Shown: positions 12,449 to 24,240, counted from the first letter of the stretch. The stretch is DNA of 64,000 nucleotides from Mytilus trossulus (GCF_036588685.1 NC_086375.1:51344955-51408954), one strand, 5' to 3'. Numbers and translations are program-made. The notes: generated by a model from the letters alone, not told the origin.

Positions 12449-13506
12449 TCTGTTCAAAGTTTAGATTTTTCTTCCTTGTATACCACATTGCCTCACATTC
12501 TCATTAAGAAAAAATTCACACACTTAATTAAATGGACATTCAAAAAATCAGAATGTGAATATATATGTTCAAACTCTTTTAGTTCATTTTTTAGTAGCAA
12601 TAAACAAAAAAAAAACTATGTTAATTGGACATGCTTTGATACTATATATGCCCTTGAGTTTTTACTATTTAACATTTTTGTTCGCTTTGGGGATTCCATA
12701 TATCGTCAGATTATCGGGATTCCAATGGGGACTAACTGTGCACCACTTATTGCGGACCCCTTTTTGTATTAGTATGAGTTACAATTTATGACAAAAAAAT
12801 AAGCAAAGACCCATCAAAACAACATCTGATAAACAAATTTAGTAATACTTTTAGATATTTGGATGATATTTTGGCTCTCAATAATGACGACTTCAGTACG
12901 TATATTAATGAAATTTATCCTGCTGAACTTACTTTAGATAAAGCTAATACTAACAATGACCACTGCCCTTTCCTCGATCTTGATATCTATATCACTAACG
13001 GAAAGCTGAATACTAAAATTTATGATAAAAGGGATGATTTTTCATTTCCTATCGTTAATTATCCGTTTTTAGATGGTGATGTTCCCTTGTCACCATGTTA
13101 CGGTGTTTATATATCTCAACTTGTACGATTCGCTCGTGTATGTAACATCATTTTAGATTTTAACGAGAGAAATTTATGTATTACTGAAAAAATATTACAC
13201 CAGGGTTTTCGATATCACAAACTAGTCAAAACATTTACAAAATTTTATCATCGGTATAAAGACATCATTCGTAAATATAGCTCAACATGCAAACTTCTTA
13301 TACGTTCAGGTATTTCACATCCAATTTTTTATGGAAATATTTTTTATAAAGCACAAAGGTGTCAGTATTTACCTCAGAAACTTACAAAACCTTTGAATAG
13401 ACTTATTAATAAGGGATATAATTACGATACTGTTGTCAAGTCATTAAAGATTGCATATTTTGGCGTTAATATTGAGTCACTGATAAGGTCTTTGCGTCGG
13501 AACTAA
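12449..13506 (+). pseudogene. Broken reverse-transcriptase gene of a retroelement (probably Penelope-like)
   Basis: The frame encodes reverse-transcriptase landmarks in order: DFSSLYTTLPH from 12,464 (motif A region), GIPMGTNCAPLIAD near 12,715-12,756, then RYLDD near 12,850-12,865 (catalytic YxDD). A long open stretch of 215 codons follows (12,859-13,506) with PFLDLD and YDKRDDFSFPIVNYPFLDGD. The copy is dead: an in-frame TAG follows the GIPMGT block at about 12,773, and a frame change separates it from the YLDD block. There is no 5' part, since the domain starts just after a family D fragment, and no endonuclease domain is visible. The IPMGTNCAPL signature resembles families abundant in bivalves and cnidarians. 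Assignment to Penelope-like elements is inference. Confidence 0.8.
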
Positions 13507-13574
13507 ACACATTTATTCTAAAAACAGTTGTTGGCATGATACGGGTTATGTTCTTCTCATATATGTTATGATGG

Positions 13575-14140
13575 TATATAAATAAAGGCAACAGTAGTAT
13601 ACCGCTGTTAAAAACTCATAAATCCATGGACAAAAAACAAAATCGGGGCAACAAACCAAAACCGAGGGAAACGCACCAAACACAAGAGGAGAACAACGAC
13701 ACAACACCGAAACGCAACAGCACACAGAAATGGACCAAGCAACAGACAATACACCACGAGAATAACAAATATAACATCAAAACCAAATACATGAATATGG
13801 GATAGACAAGTACCGTGCCACGTCTTATCTCAAAAATAAGAGAAAACAGAAACGACTCAACGTTAAAATGCAACACACACAGAGAAACGAACAATATTAT
13901 AACAATGGCCATCTTCCTGACTTGGTACAGGACACTTTTAAAGGGGAATAAAAGTGGTGGGTTGAACCTGGTTTTAAGGCATGCCAAACCTCGCACTTTA
14001 ATGGCACAGTTAAATATAACATTGAAATGAAAACAAAATATTACAGGACTACAATACAAATAAAAAGCAGAACATATTAGACAAAGAAAAGCATGATTAA
14101 TAGATAACAAAAAGCATCAGGTTTAAAATTCAATACGCCA
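13575..14140 (+). repeat. Dispersed repeat, family E (forward copy)
   Basis: Begins with 'aataaaggcaacagtagtat' and 'aactcataaatccatggac'. It continues through 'acttggtacaggacactttt' and 'ggtgggttgaacctgg'. A reverse-orientation copy lies at 23,640-24,240. The reverse strand holds a 164-codon hydrophobic frame, and the other copy keeps a related frame, but its composition and lack of recognisable domains make a real protein unlikely. Confidence 0.75.
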
Positions 14141-14149
14141 AAAACGCGT

Positions 14150-14640
14150 CTAGTCCACACGAGACTCACCAGTGACGAAAAAAATACAAAATTGTACAGC
14201 ACTGAAGATCAAAAGTTGAAAAGGTTTTGCCAAATACGGCATTGTATGTATGCCCAGGATAAGAATATTCATATTATATAAAACAATTCACACAATTGCA
14301 AACAGTAAATTTTAACAAATGAATATGAAAGAGATATACATAATGAAACTGAAGTAAAAACTAATTACAGAAAACTAAACCCGAATACATAACGCCCAGA
14401 TATACAAGATCGAAAGTGAAAAAAGTACAAAGTTGTACAGCACTGAAGATCAAAAGTTGAAAAGGTTTTGCTAAATATGGCATTGTATTATGCCCGGGAT
14501 AAGAACACTATTATATAGAACGATTCATGCTATTGCAAACAGTAAATTTTAACAAATGAATGTGAAAGATATATTCATAATGAAACTAAAGTATTAACTT
14601 ATTACAGAAAACTAAACCCGAATACATGATGCCAAGTTCA
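14150..14640 (+). repeat. 240-bp direct tandem duplication
   Basis: 'gtacagcactgaagatcaaa' starts at 14,194 and again at 14,434. The shared sequence continues through 'gcaaacagtaaattttaac' to 'ctaaacccgaatacat'. Two copies, moderately diverged. Confidence 0.85.
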
Positions 14641-14814
14641 ATACAGCATAGACATACCAGAATCAGTCCAGGCGTTAACGCAATTAAAAAAATGACGTCA
14701 CATACGATGGCGAAAAGGCAAACGTTATGCTTCATTTGAATTTATAAAATTTAGAATGATATGTATGATACTAAACCCCTAACGGGAAGGATTGTGCCTG
14801 ATGTTCATATGATG

Positions 14815-15345
14815 AAATCATAATCTTTTAGTCAGTTTAATTGAAGTCTGGAGCTGGCATGTCAGTTAACTGCTAGTAGTCTGTTGTTATTTATGTATTT
14901 ATGTACTATTGTCATTTTGTTTATTTTCTTTAGTTACATCTTCTGACATCAAACTCGGACTTCTCTTATACTGAATTTTAATGTGCGTATTGTTATGCGT
15001 TTACTTTTCTACTTTGGTTAGAGGTATAGGGCGAGGGTTGGGATCTCACAAAAATGTTTAACCCCGCCGCATTTTTGCGCCTGTCCCAAGTCAGGAGCAT
15101 CTGGCCTTTGTTAGTCTTGTATTATTTTAATTTTAGTTTCTTGTGTACAATTTGGAAATTAGTATGGCGTTTATTATCACTAAACTAGTATATATCTGTT
15201 TAGGGGCCAGCTGAAGGACGCCTCCGGGTGCGGGAATTTCTCGCTACATTGAAGACCTGTTGGTGACCTTCTGCTTTTGTTTTTTTCTTTGGTCGGGTTG
15301 TTGTCTCTTTGACACATTCCCCATTTCCATTCTCAATTTTATCAT
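14815..15345 (+). repeat. Dispersed repeat, family B (long copy)
   Basis: Landmarks in order: 'tggagctggcatgtcagtta', 'aaccccgccgcatttttgcg', 'cctgtcccaagtcaggagca', 'aaggacgcctccgggtgcgg' and 'gacacattccccatttccat'. Familiar as a high-copy mussel repeat; it is locally more GC-rich than its surroundings. Confidence 0.75.
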
Positions 15346-15420
15346 ATTTATAAATTAACTACATAATTTTTGAATTTTTGAAATACTAAGGCTTTTCTAC
15401 CTGAGTTTTTTGCAGATTAA

Positions 15421-15559
15421 ACGCGCGTCTGGCGTAAATACCAAATATAATCCTGGTATCTATGATGAGTTTATTCACAAATAAACTCATCAGTTTATTT
15501 ACAAATAAACTCATCATAGATACCAGGACTAAATTTAGTATATACGCCAGACGCGCGTT
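15421..15559. repeat. Small hairpin of two family D ends
   Basis: The forward end 'acgcgcgtctggcg ... tcctggtatctatgatgag' is followed after about 20 bp by its reverse complement 'ctcatcatagataccagga ... cgccagacgcgcgt'. The result is a head-to-head palindrome with arms of about 60 bp. Confidence 0.8.
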
Positions 15560-15722
15560 TCGTCTACAAAAGACTCATCAGTGACGCTCGAATCCAAAAA
15601 AGGTTAAAAAGGCAAAAGAAAGTACGAAATTGAAGAGCATTGAGAACCAAAATTCCTAAAAGTTTTGCAAAATACAGCTAAAGTAATATATGCCTGAGGT
15701 AGAAAAGTCTTAATACTTTTTA

Positions 15723-16834
15723 TTAAATTGTTATTTGGATGGAGAGTTTTCACATTGGCACTCACACCACATCTTCTTATATCTATATATCAATGATAAT
15801 TTATGTCAGCTCAGAAGTGCTGACAAATGGGCTTTTGATACCCTCGAGGAATTAAAACTCCACCAGCAGTGGCATCAATCCAGTGGTTGTAAATAACTCC
15901 TCATAGAAACCAGAATTTAACTTCATATTTACGGGAGATACGCGTTTCGTTTGGAAAAGACTCATCAGTGACGCTCGAATCCAAAAAAGTTAAAAAGGCC
16001 AAATAAAATTTCAAGAGCATTGAGGACCAAAATTTCTCAAAGTTTTGCAAAATACAGCTATAATCATCTATTCCTGAGGAAGAAAAAAGCTAAGGTAATC
16101 TGTTCCTTAGGAAAAAAAGCCTTAGTATTTAAAAAATTCAAAAATTTGTAAACAGTAAATTTATAAATATAACCATATCAATGACAATTCATGTCAGCAC
16201 AACAAGTGCTGACTACTGTGCTTTTGATACCCTCGGGGAAATAAATTTCCACCAGCAGTGTCATCGACCCAGCACCACTTGGTCGATGCCACTGCTGGTG
16301 GAGTTTAAATTCCCCGAGGGTATCAAAAAGACCATTTGTCTGCACTTCTTAGTTGACATGAATTATCATTGATATGGTTATATTTATAAATGAACTGTTT
16401 ACAAAACTTTTGATTTTTTTAAATACTAAGGCTTTTCTTCCTAAGGAACAGATTACCTTAGCTTTTTCTACCTCAGGAATAGATGATTATAGCTGTATTT
16501 TGCAAAACTTTGAGAAATTTTGGTCCTCAATGCTCTTCAACTTCTTACTTTATTTGGCCTTTTTAACTTTTTTGGATTCGAGCGTCACTGATGAGTCTTT
16601 TCCAAACGAAACGCGTATCTCCCGTAAATATGAAGTTAAATTCTGGTTTCTATGAGGAGTTATTTACAACCACTGGATTGATGCCACTGCTGGTGGAGTT
16701 TTAATTCCTCAAGGGTATCAACAGCCCATTTGTCAGCACTTCTGAGCTGACATAAATTATCATTGATATATAGATATAAGAAGATGTGGTGTGAGTGCCA
16801 ATGTGAAAACTCTCCATCCAAATAACAATTTAAA
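15723..16834. repeat. 1.1-kb near-perfect palindrome of mussel repeats
   Basis: The left arm (15,723-16,269) and right arm (about 16,281-16,834) are reverse complements over some 550 bp with few differences, around a spacer of about 11 bp near 16,275. Each arm contains the same mosaic: a family A-like end ('ggagagttttcacattggca'), a family D segment with 'ccaccagcagtggcatc', the phrase 'gtgacgctcgaatccaaaaa', and a second D segment towards the centre. The shared internal joins show that the arms come from an inverted duplication of one composite, not two independent insertions. Confidence 0.9.
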
Positions 16835-17190
16835 AAAAAGTAATGGTCATATTTATAAATGAACTGTTTACAAAACTCTTGAATCTTTGAAATACTAATG
16901 CTTTTTACCGCAGGAAAAGATTACCTTAGCTGTTTTTCTACCTCAGCAATATATTACCTTCTTGTCGTCTCATTGGTAATCATACCAAATCTTCTTTTTT
17001 ATATTAGCTGTATTTGGAAAAACTTTTAGGAATTGTGGTCTTCAATGATCTATAACTTCGAACTGTATTTGGCCTTTTTAACTTTTTTGGAATTCGAGCG
17101 TCACTGATGAGTATTTTCCACATGAAACGCGCGTCTGGCATATATATAAAGTTTAATCCTGGTATCTATGATCAGTTTATCATTATGTTG
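16835..17190 (+). repeat. Family D continuation outside the palindrome
   Basis: Runs from 'gaactgtttacaaaactct' through a short family A-like insert near 16,960-17,008 ('gtctcattggtaatcat') to 'gaaacgcgcgtctggcat' and 'tcctggtatctatgatcag'. A more decayed D-like end lies near 17,520-17,605. Confidence 0.65.
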
Positions 17191-17999
17191 TTTTTTTTTT
17201 ATTTTAATTTGAAATGAGTGTAGCATGAATTTGTGATTTTCTAAAAATGTCTAAATGAACTATGTACGGGTAGATATGGAATTCCGGTTTTGCTATGAAA
17301 CCCAAGATATCAAGTGAAACATTTCACATCAAAACGGACTTAACAGTTTCACTCCACTATATGATCAAGACGGTCACGTATAAAAGTTAACAAAACTGTT
17401 TGAAATACTTAAGATGTTCTACCCAAAAATAGATTGCCTTAACTGTATTTATCAAAACGTTTTCAAATTTTATCAATTTTAGGTCCTTAATGAACTACAA
17501 TTGCCTAATTTATTTTATGTATTCAAACGTCACTGGCGAGGCTTTCGTTGACGAGTTGCGTTTTTGGCAAATACAAGTTTAAGTCTAATATTTATGATGA
17601 GTTTATTCGCACCGTTTAGATGAAATTACTTGCTTGACTTGGATATAACATATAATATTTGGTAAAGAAATCGAACACATACTGTCTCAATTTTCCTTGC
17701 AAAAATAGTGTGTCAAAATGTAGATTTAGTAGAGGTTGATATGAAGAAATTCAAAATTGATACCAAGATGAAATTTAATGATTGATACAGTTATCAGCAA
17801 GATCCATGCCTTTTTCAAAAAGAAAATTCTACGATTTTCAATTAGGCTTCTCTTTTCTGCACAAATATTTGCAGTAGGAGGATTAAGATTCGATGACGAC
17901 TTTACGACATTCCTTCGATATATTTTTAAGGGAATGAGTTTTTGGTCCCTTATAAAATAAATTCATATCCTCAAGGTATCGTACACTGTTGAGGTCTCC

Positions 18000-18385
18000 T
18001 GTAAAAAAATAGCAACAAGGAAGTTAATTTTGTATTCATGTTCTCCCTTGGTAACATAACCATTTATAGGAGTTTCTTGCAATTTACGGCGTGTTCTTAG
18101 AAACTAATGAAGTAGAATCTCAATGAGGCTGTTGTGAAGATTGCATTTTAATTAATATTTGTAGTGTCTATTTTATATGTGATAATTTAAAGATTTTTGT
18201 TTCAATGTTAACCTCAATCACATAAGTTGGTCTGATTAACAACCTATATATAGTTATTATCTAGTATACATCTTGGAGATTTGCAATATCATGTAGCTTA
18301 ACATGCCTGCTAAAAAAATAAATGATAGCCTTTGGCACTTCATGACATTGTAAAATCTTCGTTTTACCCCAAAAATGTATAATAT
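18000..18385. repeat. Copy 1 of an old local duplication
   Basis: Aligns by eye along its length with 21,075-21,450, with many substitutions and small indels. Shared landmarks in order: 'aattttgtatt', 'ttctccctt', 'gtttcttgc', 'gcgtgttctt', 'taacctcaat', 'cataagt', 'tatatatagt', 'gcctttggcact', 'catgacat'. It matches none of the dispersed families here. Function unknown. Confidence 0.7.
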
Positions 18386-18739
18386 TATTAATCTGGCACA
18401 ACCAGCATTTGATCCAAAAAAAAAAGGTACACAGCTCTATAGAAAGAGTGCAAATGCACAATTAGATGTTACTAAATATTTCATTTGCCTGCATTGCCTA
18501 CAATATTTTTTTCTTAAAATTATAGATCATAAATATGCTCTTTTTAAAATTATGAAATTTATTAGATGACGCCACAAGTGTATCTGTATTGAGATATTCT
18601 AAAAATAACATTACATTCACTTTTGTTATCCGCCGATTTTTATCTACCTTCGAAAATATAGTTTATTATGTGACGATTATCCCTGAACGAATCAAATTAG
18701 TTAATATATACGAATTAATAATATTATACAGTTATTTAT

Positions 18740-19050
18740 TAACAGCCACTGTCGATGCTACTGCTGATGTCGTTGTTTTCCACGAGGGCATCACCAGTCC
18801 AAATGTCAGCACTTCTGTTAATGATATGGTCAGAATTATGAATTGAATTTGAATAACATTGAAATACTGTTGCCTTTCTACCGTAGAATATGACAAAACT
18901 TTACGAATTTATGGTCATTCAATGCTGTTCAACTTTGTACTTTAATTTTACTTTTTAACTTTTATTGATTCTAGCGTCACTTTGTCTTTTGTAGACGAAG
19001 CGCGCGTCTGGCATAACTACTAAATTTGAAACCTGGTATCTATGACGAGT
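18740..19050 (+). repeat. Degenerate family D copy
   Basis: 'tgtcgatgctactgctgatg', 'aaatgtcagcacttctgtta', 'gattctagcgtcac', 'gacgaagcgcgcgtctggca' and 'acctggtatctatgacgag' follow the family order with scattered changes. Confidence 0.7.
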
Positions 19051-19354
19051 TTATCTATAGTCTTTGTGTAAGGTCAATTCAAGGATATATTACCAATTCG
19101 CATAATGGAACTAATTTGATAGTCATACATATAAAACTATTATCACAATGGTCAAGCTGATATGTGAAATGTGATGGTTTAACGCTGAAGTACGATGGTG
19201 GTATTGTGACGCCATTCTGTTGATAGCTACGCCTAGTGTTATGATATTTACGTGCGATCAATTACGTAAATCATATTTTTCAATGTTTTTCGTATTGTAT
19301 GTAGACTCAAATTGTTTGATAGAAACAGTTATTCGTGGTTTTAAGTTAATACTA

Positions 19355-19467
19355 GGCTGTTGAAGGCCGTACGGTGACCTGTAGTTGTTAATGTTTGTAT
19401 CATTGTGGTCTTTTGTTGCTATTTGTCTCATTGACAATCATACCACATCTTCTTTTTTATATTATAT
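19355..19467 (-). repeat. Family A fragment
   Basis: 'gttgaaggccgtacggtgac', 'gtctcattgacaatcat' and 'accacatcttcttttttata' are the reverse complement of the first about 110 bp of family A. Confidence 0.75.
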
Positions 19468-20139
19468 AAACACCTTCAATAATACAGAAAACAGGTTATC
19501 ATTGGTTGAGAGGTGAAGTCCTTCTGTAGTTGATTTTATTTCAAAGTTTACAAAATTTTCTTTTTCAACTTGCTTTTTATTCTCTAAATAAATACGAATC
19601 CAAATACTCTCCTTATTATCAAATAACGGTCAACGATTGTTGATCTCCTGAGAGGTGTAAAGTTAATATAAAATGTTAACGCATAGTTATGTTCAAATGC
19701 ATAAATCAAAGAAACTCTCTTATTTGTATGAAATTGTAGCTAAGGAAATATATATGAATAACAAATAGTCAAATATATTTTTTGTCAGCTTAGGACCAGA
19801 CGCCCATTACTGACAGAATAATCACCAAAGATAACAATGATTACAATGTTTCGCATATAATTAAATCTATCAATACAACGAAAAGAAAAGGAGTCTGGAC
19901 ACAATAATGTATATATTTACAAATATCATGTTTCCACATTGACAAATACAGTGATCAAAAATGAATTTAAATATGCTGTTGGTGCTTTCATAAGCGCACG
20001 ATAGCAAGCACAATGATAATTAGCTAAATTATGCATCTGTCTTTTTTAACAGTCAAATATTGAATCTAAAATTTATCTTCAAACTATATCGTTTTAACTT
20101 CTCAATAAAATTGAACATCTGTAGATTTTTAACTCGCCA

Positions 20140-20240
20140 CCAAGTATTATAAGGAACATCGCACATCAGCGAACGGACCATCGCACTTAGGCACAGACCA
20201 TCGCAATTCAACGTAACCATCGCACAATCGTCCCAATTTC
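20140..20240 (+). repeat. Short 'accatcgca' motif series
   Basis: 'atcgcac' or 'atcgcaa' occurs four times at roughly 20-bp intervals (aacatcgcacat, accatcgcactt, accatcgcaatt, accatcgcacaa). The word resembles a complement of the 'cgatgg' series at 4,860-5,165. Meaning unknown. Confidence 0.5.
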
Positions 20241-20785
20241 ACCACCTAAGCGTCCTACATATGATTTGGAGAAAACAACTGCGATTGTAATATCACAAAT
20301 TTTCGTAGTAGAAATCTTTTGTATTAAGTTATTTTGAAAAAGTTTTGTACAAGTTGATTTTATCAAGATTTTATGCTTTTCAAAAGAATTTAGCCAACGA
20401 TTTTGAATAAGGTTTCTCTATATGCAACACGAATTTGAATAAAAGCGCAAATGACTTTACAATTTTCCCCAGTTTATTTTATAGATATATTTCGGTTTCT
20501 TATAAGATAAAATGCCTTTCAGGGCAATTTATTGGTGTCTAAACTGGACAAATTCACTCACATACAAATACACTAATAAATTTCCTTGAAATGCGGTTTT
20601 TGATTTATACTTTTTTATTCTTTATAGTTTCACCTAATTTCTGTCGTACGTAAAATAAATTGTATATATGCGTTTCTTTAAACTGGCCTGGCTCATAAAT
20701 ATATTTTTTGTTGAACGTAATAAAATGAAGTCCATGAAATTTGGTATTATATCTGACGAAAACTACAAAAATATATTATCATCAT

Positions 20786-20983
20786 TTAAATGGACATTTT
20801 GTATTCATTATTTAATTGAACGATGAACGCGATGTGGTTTTTTTTTAACATGGAGCCAGCTTGTTTTATTATTATAACGCCATCTTGTTTACATTGGTTA
20901 CAAAAAGAAGTTTCGTCAACGTTGTGAATCGAAAAATGGGAAAACGCCAAGAGCATCTCCCGAAAGCCCTCTCGAATTATCAT
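20786..20983 (-). pseudogene. Possible fragment of a pogo/Tigger-type transposase
   Basis: A 65-codon frame contains FSIHNVDETSFCNQ (residues 17-30). NVDET is the usual context of the first catalytic aspartate in pogo/CENP-B-type DDE transposases. It is followed by a short stretch like the Val/Ile-Lys-rich strand region. Nothing upstream or downstream restores the rest of a transposase, so at best this is a relic. The evidence is one motif, and chance is possible. Confidence 0.3.
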
Positions 20984-21074
20984 ATAAAAGTATTCTCGAG
21001 TATTTTAATTATATAAGAATTATTTTAATACAAAATCAAAATCAATTCATAATCTTTTTGTATCAAACAATATT

Positions 21075-21450
21075 GAGGTGTCCTATAACAATGAAATAAG
21101 AAAATCAATTTTGTATTTTTATTCTCCCTTAGTACCATTACCATTATTAACAGTTTCTTGCGATTAACTGCGTGTTCTTTAAAACGTATAAAGCATAATT
21201 TCTTTGTGACTGTGTGTAAAATTTTAGTCTTTTTAAGTGATGAAATGGCTATCTTATATGTGCTAATTTATACATTTTTGTTCCAAAAATTACCTCAATA
21301 ACATAAGTAGATCTGATTGACGTACTATATATAGTCACCATTTCGTAAATATTGATGGAGGCTTGCAATGTTATGCACCTAGAACATTTGTCCGCGTAAG
21401 CCTTTGGCACTCATGACATCACGAAACCTTCGTTTTCACCAAAAATTGCA
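21075..21450. repeat. Copy 2 of an old local duplication
   Basis: Partner of 18,000-18,385 in the same orientation, about 3 kb away, with the shared landmarks listed there. The end 'gcctttggcactcatgacat' then 'ccttcgttttcaccaaaaat' is the best preserved part. Confidence 0.7.
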
Positions 21451-21459
21451 TATAAGTCT

Positions 21460-23260
21460 AAAAAAAGAAAAAGAAAAAAGAAAAGAAGGTACCACGTTCT
21501 ATAAAATTGATAACTAGAAATCATTGGATTTTTTGATTTTTTGTCATTGAAGTTTTCTTGTAAAATGAACAAAGTAATGGTAGCGCTTATTTTTGAAATT
21601 GCAACTGTTAATGTTGTCTTCTGATTGAAGTGTTTGATGATGTTTGTGGTCGAAATACTTGCAAATAAAACAAAAATTATCAATACGATGGAATCTTCGT
21701 TTAACTACAATTTTCAAAAATTTGCACCACTTTAAAATCAGGTTCTAATTTACTCTTAAATCGGACGACATTATATTTATCTTCCAAATAAGACAAAAAT
21801 CAGCCTTGAGGTATTTCGGTCCATTAAAAATCAAATTCACCCTACTTGACACCGTACTTATATGATGAGCCGATGCTCTACATATAAACTATATATATAT
21901 TTTTTTATAGTAGAGAGAAATATTTCATACAAAAGTCGTTTTTCTAAATTTAAAACTTTTTTAATGATCTGTCCTTCATGTTTTTGCTGGGAATGCAAAA
22001 AGAGTAACTCTGATATATTAAGAATTGTCATTTTAGCTCTTGTGTCATAATGAGCCGGTAATTTGTTTTTTAAATATCTTATAGATTACTTGTAGTGCCA
22101 ATATTTTTGTCTATTTAGTGCTGAAATTTGAAAAAAATTTAGCCTGTTTATGTTTTATTTATTTGTCTCCTCAAAGTTTCGGTATCGAGTGTACATCATG
22201 TAGCTTATTCCAGAGTCCAACATCATGCATACATACCTAGGTAACATACGTTAACTTTATTGAACATAAATCATCGCGGTGGTCGACCAGATGCTTCGGC
22301 TGTGGGAAAACAATTAAAGTGCTTGACTAAAATTACTTGTAACAGTTTGAAAATACAGAGTTGTTGAAATAAACAAGCGGAAACAAAGTCGGAACGAACA
22401 ACACTGAAAAAGATTTGTGTTTATATTTCATGTATACATAGGGATAGAATCATTAGCATGTTGCATTAACACATAATTACTTTGTCAAAATCTTAATTCA
22501 ATTTAGAAAGAAAATAATCAAGCATTGAAAGATTGGTTGTGTTCACGTTACGTCGTGAGGAAATTCATTTAATTTTGATCAAACACAGATTCTAAATATT
22601 TAACGTTGGACAGAGTGGATTTCTTAATAGTATTTACTCAATTAATATGTTAACTGGTCTTTTTCAGAGAAAATAAATAAAATCAACGATACAAAGAAAA
22701 GGGAAGATGGCTCTTGTCAACATTTTAACAGTAAATGATTTAGATCGACTAAAAACTCGACTACAAACAAAGTTTCAAAATTGAGGTACTTTTATTATTA
22801 TTATCTTCGTTCAAGCTTTCTGATTCTATTCACTGTTAAATTGTTAAACAGTATTGTTTCAGACCAAAATAACAACCTACTAAAAGAATACATTGAAAAA
22901 GTGTTTACTAATTAGAACTGTTCTATAATCACAAAAACAAATGAACAAAATTGCGAAAGACACAATTCCGATCTAAGACGACCCATTTTACAACTGCCTC
23001 TTAATAAGTTTATTTGGGCTAATTTAGATTTAATGCTTTTATGTTTTATAATTGAGCTAGCCAAACAATCAGTCCCTGATAATATTATGCATTCTTTGGA
23101 TTTTTCTGTGTAGCTGATAGTTACCAGTTATAAGGTTGTCTCCACATTAATATTGTTAAATATAGAAAAAAGAAAAATAACAAGAATACCGATTTCTAAG
23201 GAAATTTTAAATTTGGAAAGTTCCTTCCTGATTTTCGAACTTTTATATCTGGGCGTCACT
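21460..23260. other. No gene supported
   Basis: AT-rich DNA with chance frames. One small ATG-initiated stretch at about 22,714-22,790, preceded by a pyrimidine-rich AG, is discussed as a finding but not called as a gene. Confidence 0.45.
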
Positions 23261-23263
23261 GGT

Positions 23264-23620
23264 AATATAGAATAGAAGATGTGGTATGATTGCTAATGAG
23301 ACATATATCCACAAAAGACCAACATGACACAGACATTAACAACTATAGGTCACCGTACGGCCATCAACAATGAGCAAAGCCCATACCGCTTAGTCAGCTA
23401 TGAAAGGCCCCGAGCTATGAAAGGCCCCGATAAGACAATGTAAAACAATGCAAACGAAAAAACTAACAGCCTTATGTATGTAAACAAATGAACGAAAAAC
23501 AAATATGTAACACATAAACCGCTGAATTTACAGGCTTCTGACTTGGGACAGGCACATACACAAATAATGTGGCGGTGTTAAACATGTTAGCGGGATCCCA
23601 ACCATCCTCCTAAGTCTTAT
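23264..23620 (+). repeat. Dispersed repeat, family A (longest forward copy)
   Basis: Starts 'agaagatgtggtatgattgc' and continues through 'aactataggtcaccgtacgg', 'caacaatgagcaaagcccat', 'aaaggccccgataagacaat', 'acttgggacaggcacataca' and 'ggcggtgttaaacatgtta' to 'gcgggatcccaacc'. A short internal duplication of 'agctatgaaaggccccga' is present near 23,396-23,430. This is the high-copy mussel element whose fragments recur across the window. Confidence 0.85.
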
Positions 23621-23639
23621 GTGGACGAGTCGCGTTTAA

Positions 23640-24240
23640 ATTTCTGGCGTATTGAATTTTAAACCTGATGCCTTTTGTTAGCTATTCTCCATGTGTTTCT
23701 GTGTCTAATATTTTCTCCTATTTATTTGTATTGTAGTCCTGTAATATTAAGTTGATATCATTTTAATGTTATATTTAACATTGTCATTAAAATGCGAGGT
23801 TTGGCATGTCACAAAACCAGGCTCAACCCACCATTTTTTTCTTTAAAAATGTCCTGTACCAAGTCAGGAATATGGCTATTGTTATATTATAGTTCGTTTC
23901 TGTGTGTGTTACATTTTAACGTTGTGTTTCCGTTTTGTCCTTTGTTTTCTCTTATATTCGAGGGTGAATTCACAAACTATAAGACGTGTCACTGTACTTT
24001 GTTATCCCAAGTTCATGTATTTGGTTTTGAATGTTATATTTGTTATTCTCATTGAATTTTGTCTAATGCTTAGTCCATTTCTGTGTGTGTTACATTTTAA
24101 TGTTGCGTCGTTTTTCTCCTCTTATCTTAAATGCGTTTCCCTCACTTTTAATTTGTTACCCTGAGTTTGTTTTTTTGTTCATGGATTTACGAGTTTCGAA
24201 CAGCGGTGTACTACTGTTGCCCATATTTACCTATTGGCAA
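23640..24240 (-). repeat. Dispersed repeat, family E (reverse copy)
   Basis: Reverse-orientation counterpart of 13,575-14,140. It ends with 'acagcggtgtactactgttg' (the complement of the 'caacagtagtataccgctgt' terminus) and carries 'aatgcgaggtttggcatgtc'. The two copies form an inverted pair about 10 kb apart. Confidence 0.75.

Noticed and set aside
13616-14110. 164-codon minus-strand hydrophobic frame
   Set aside because: It lies wholly within family E. The related frame in the other copy (23,792-24,164) is similarly low in complexity, and no domain or splice context supports a gene.
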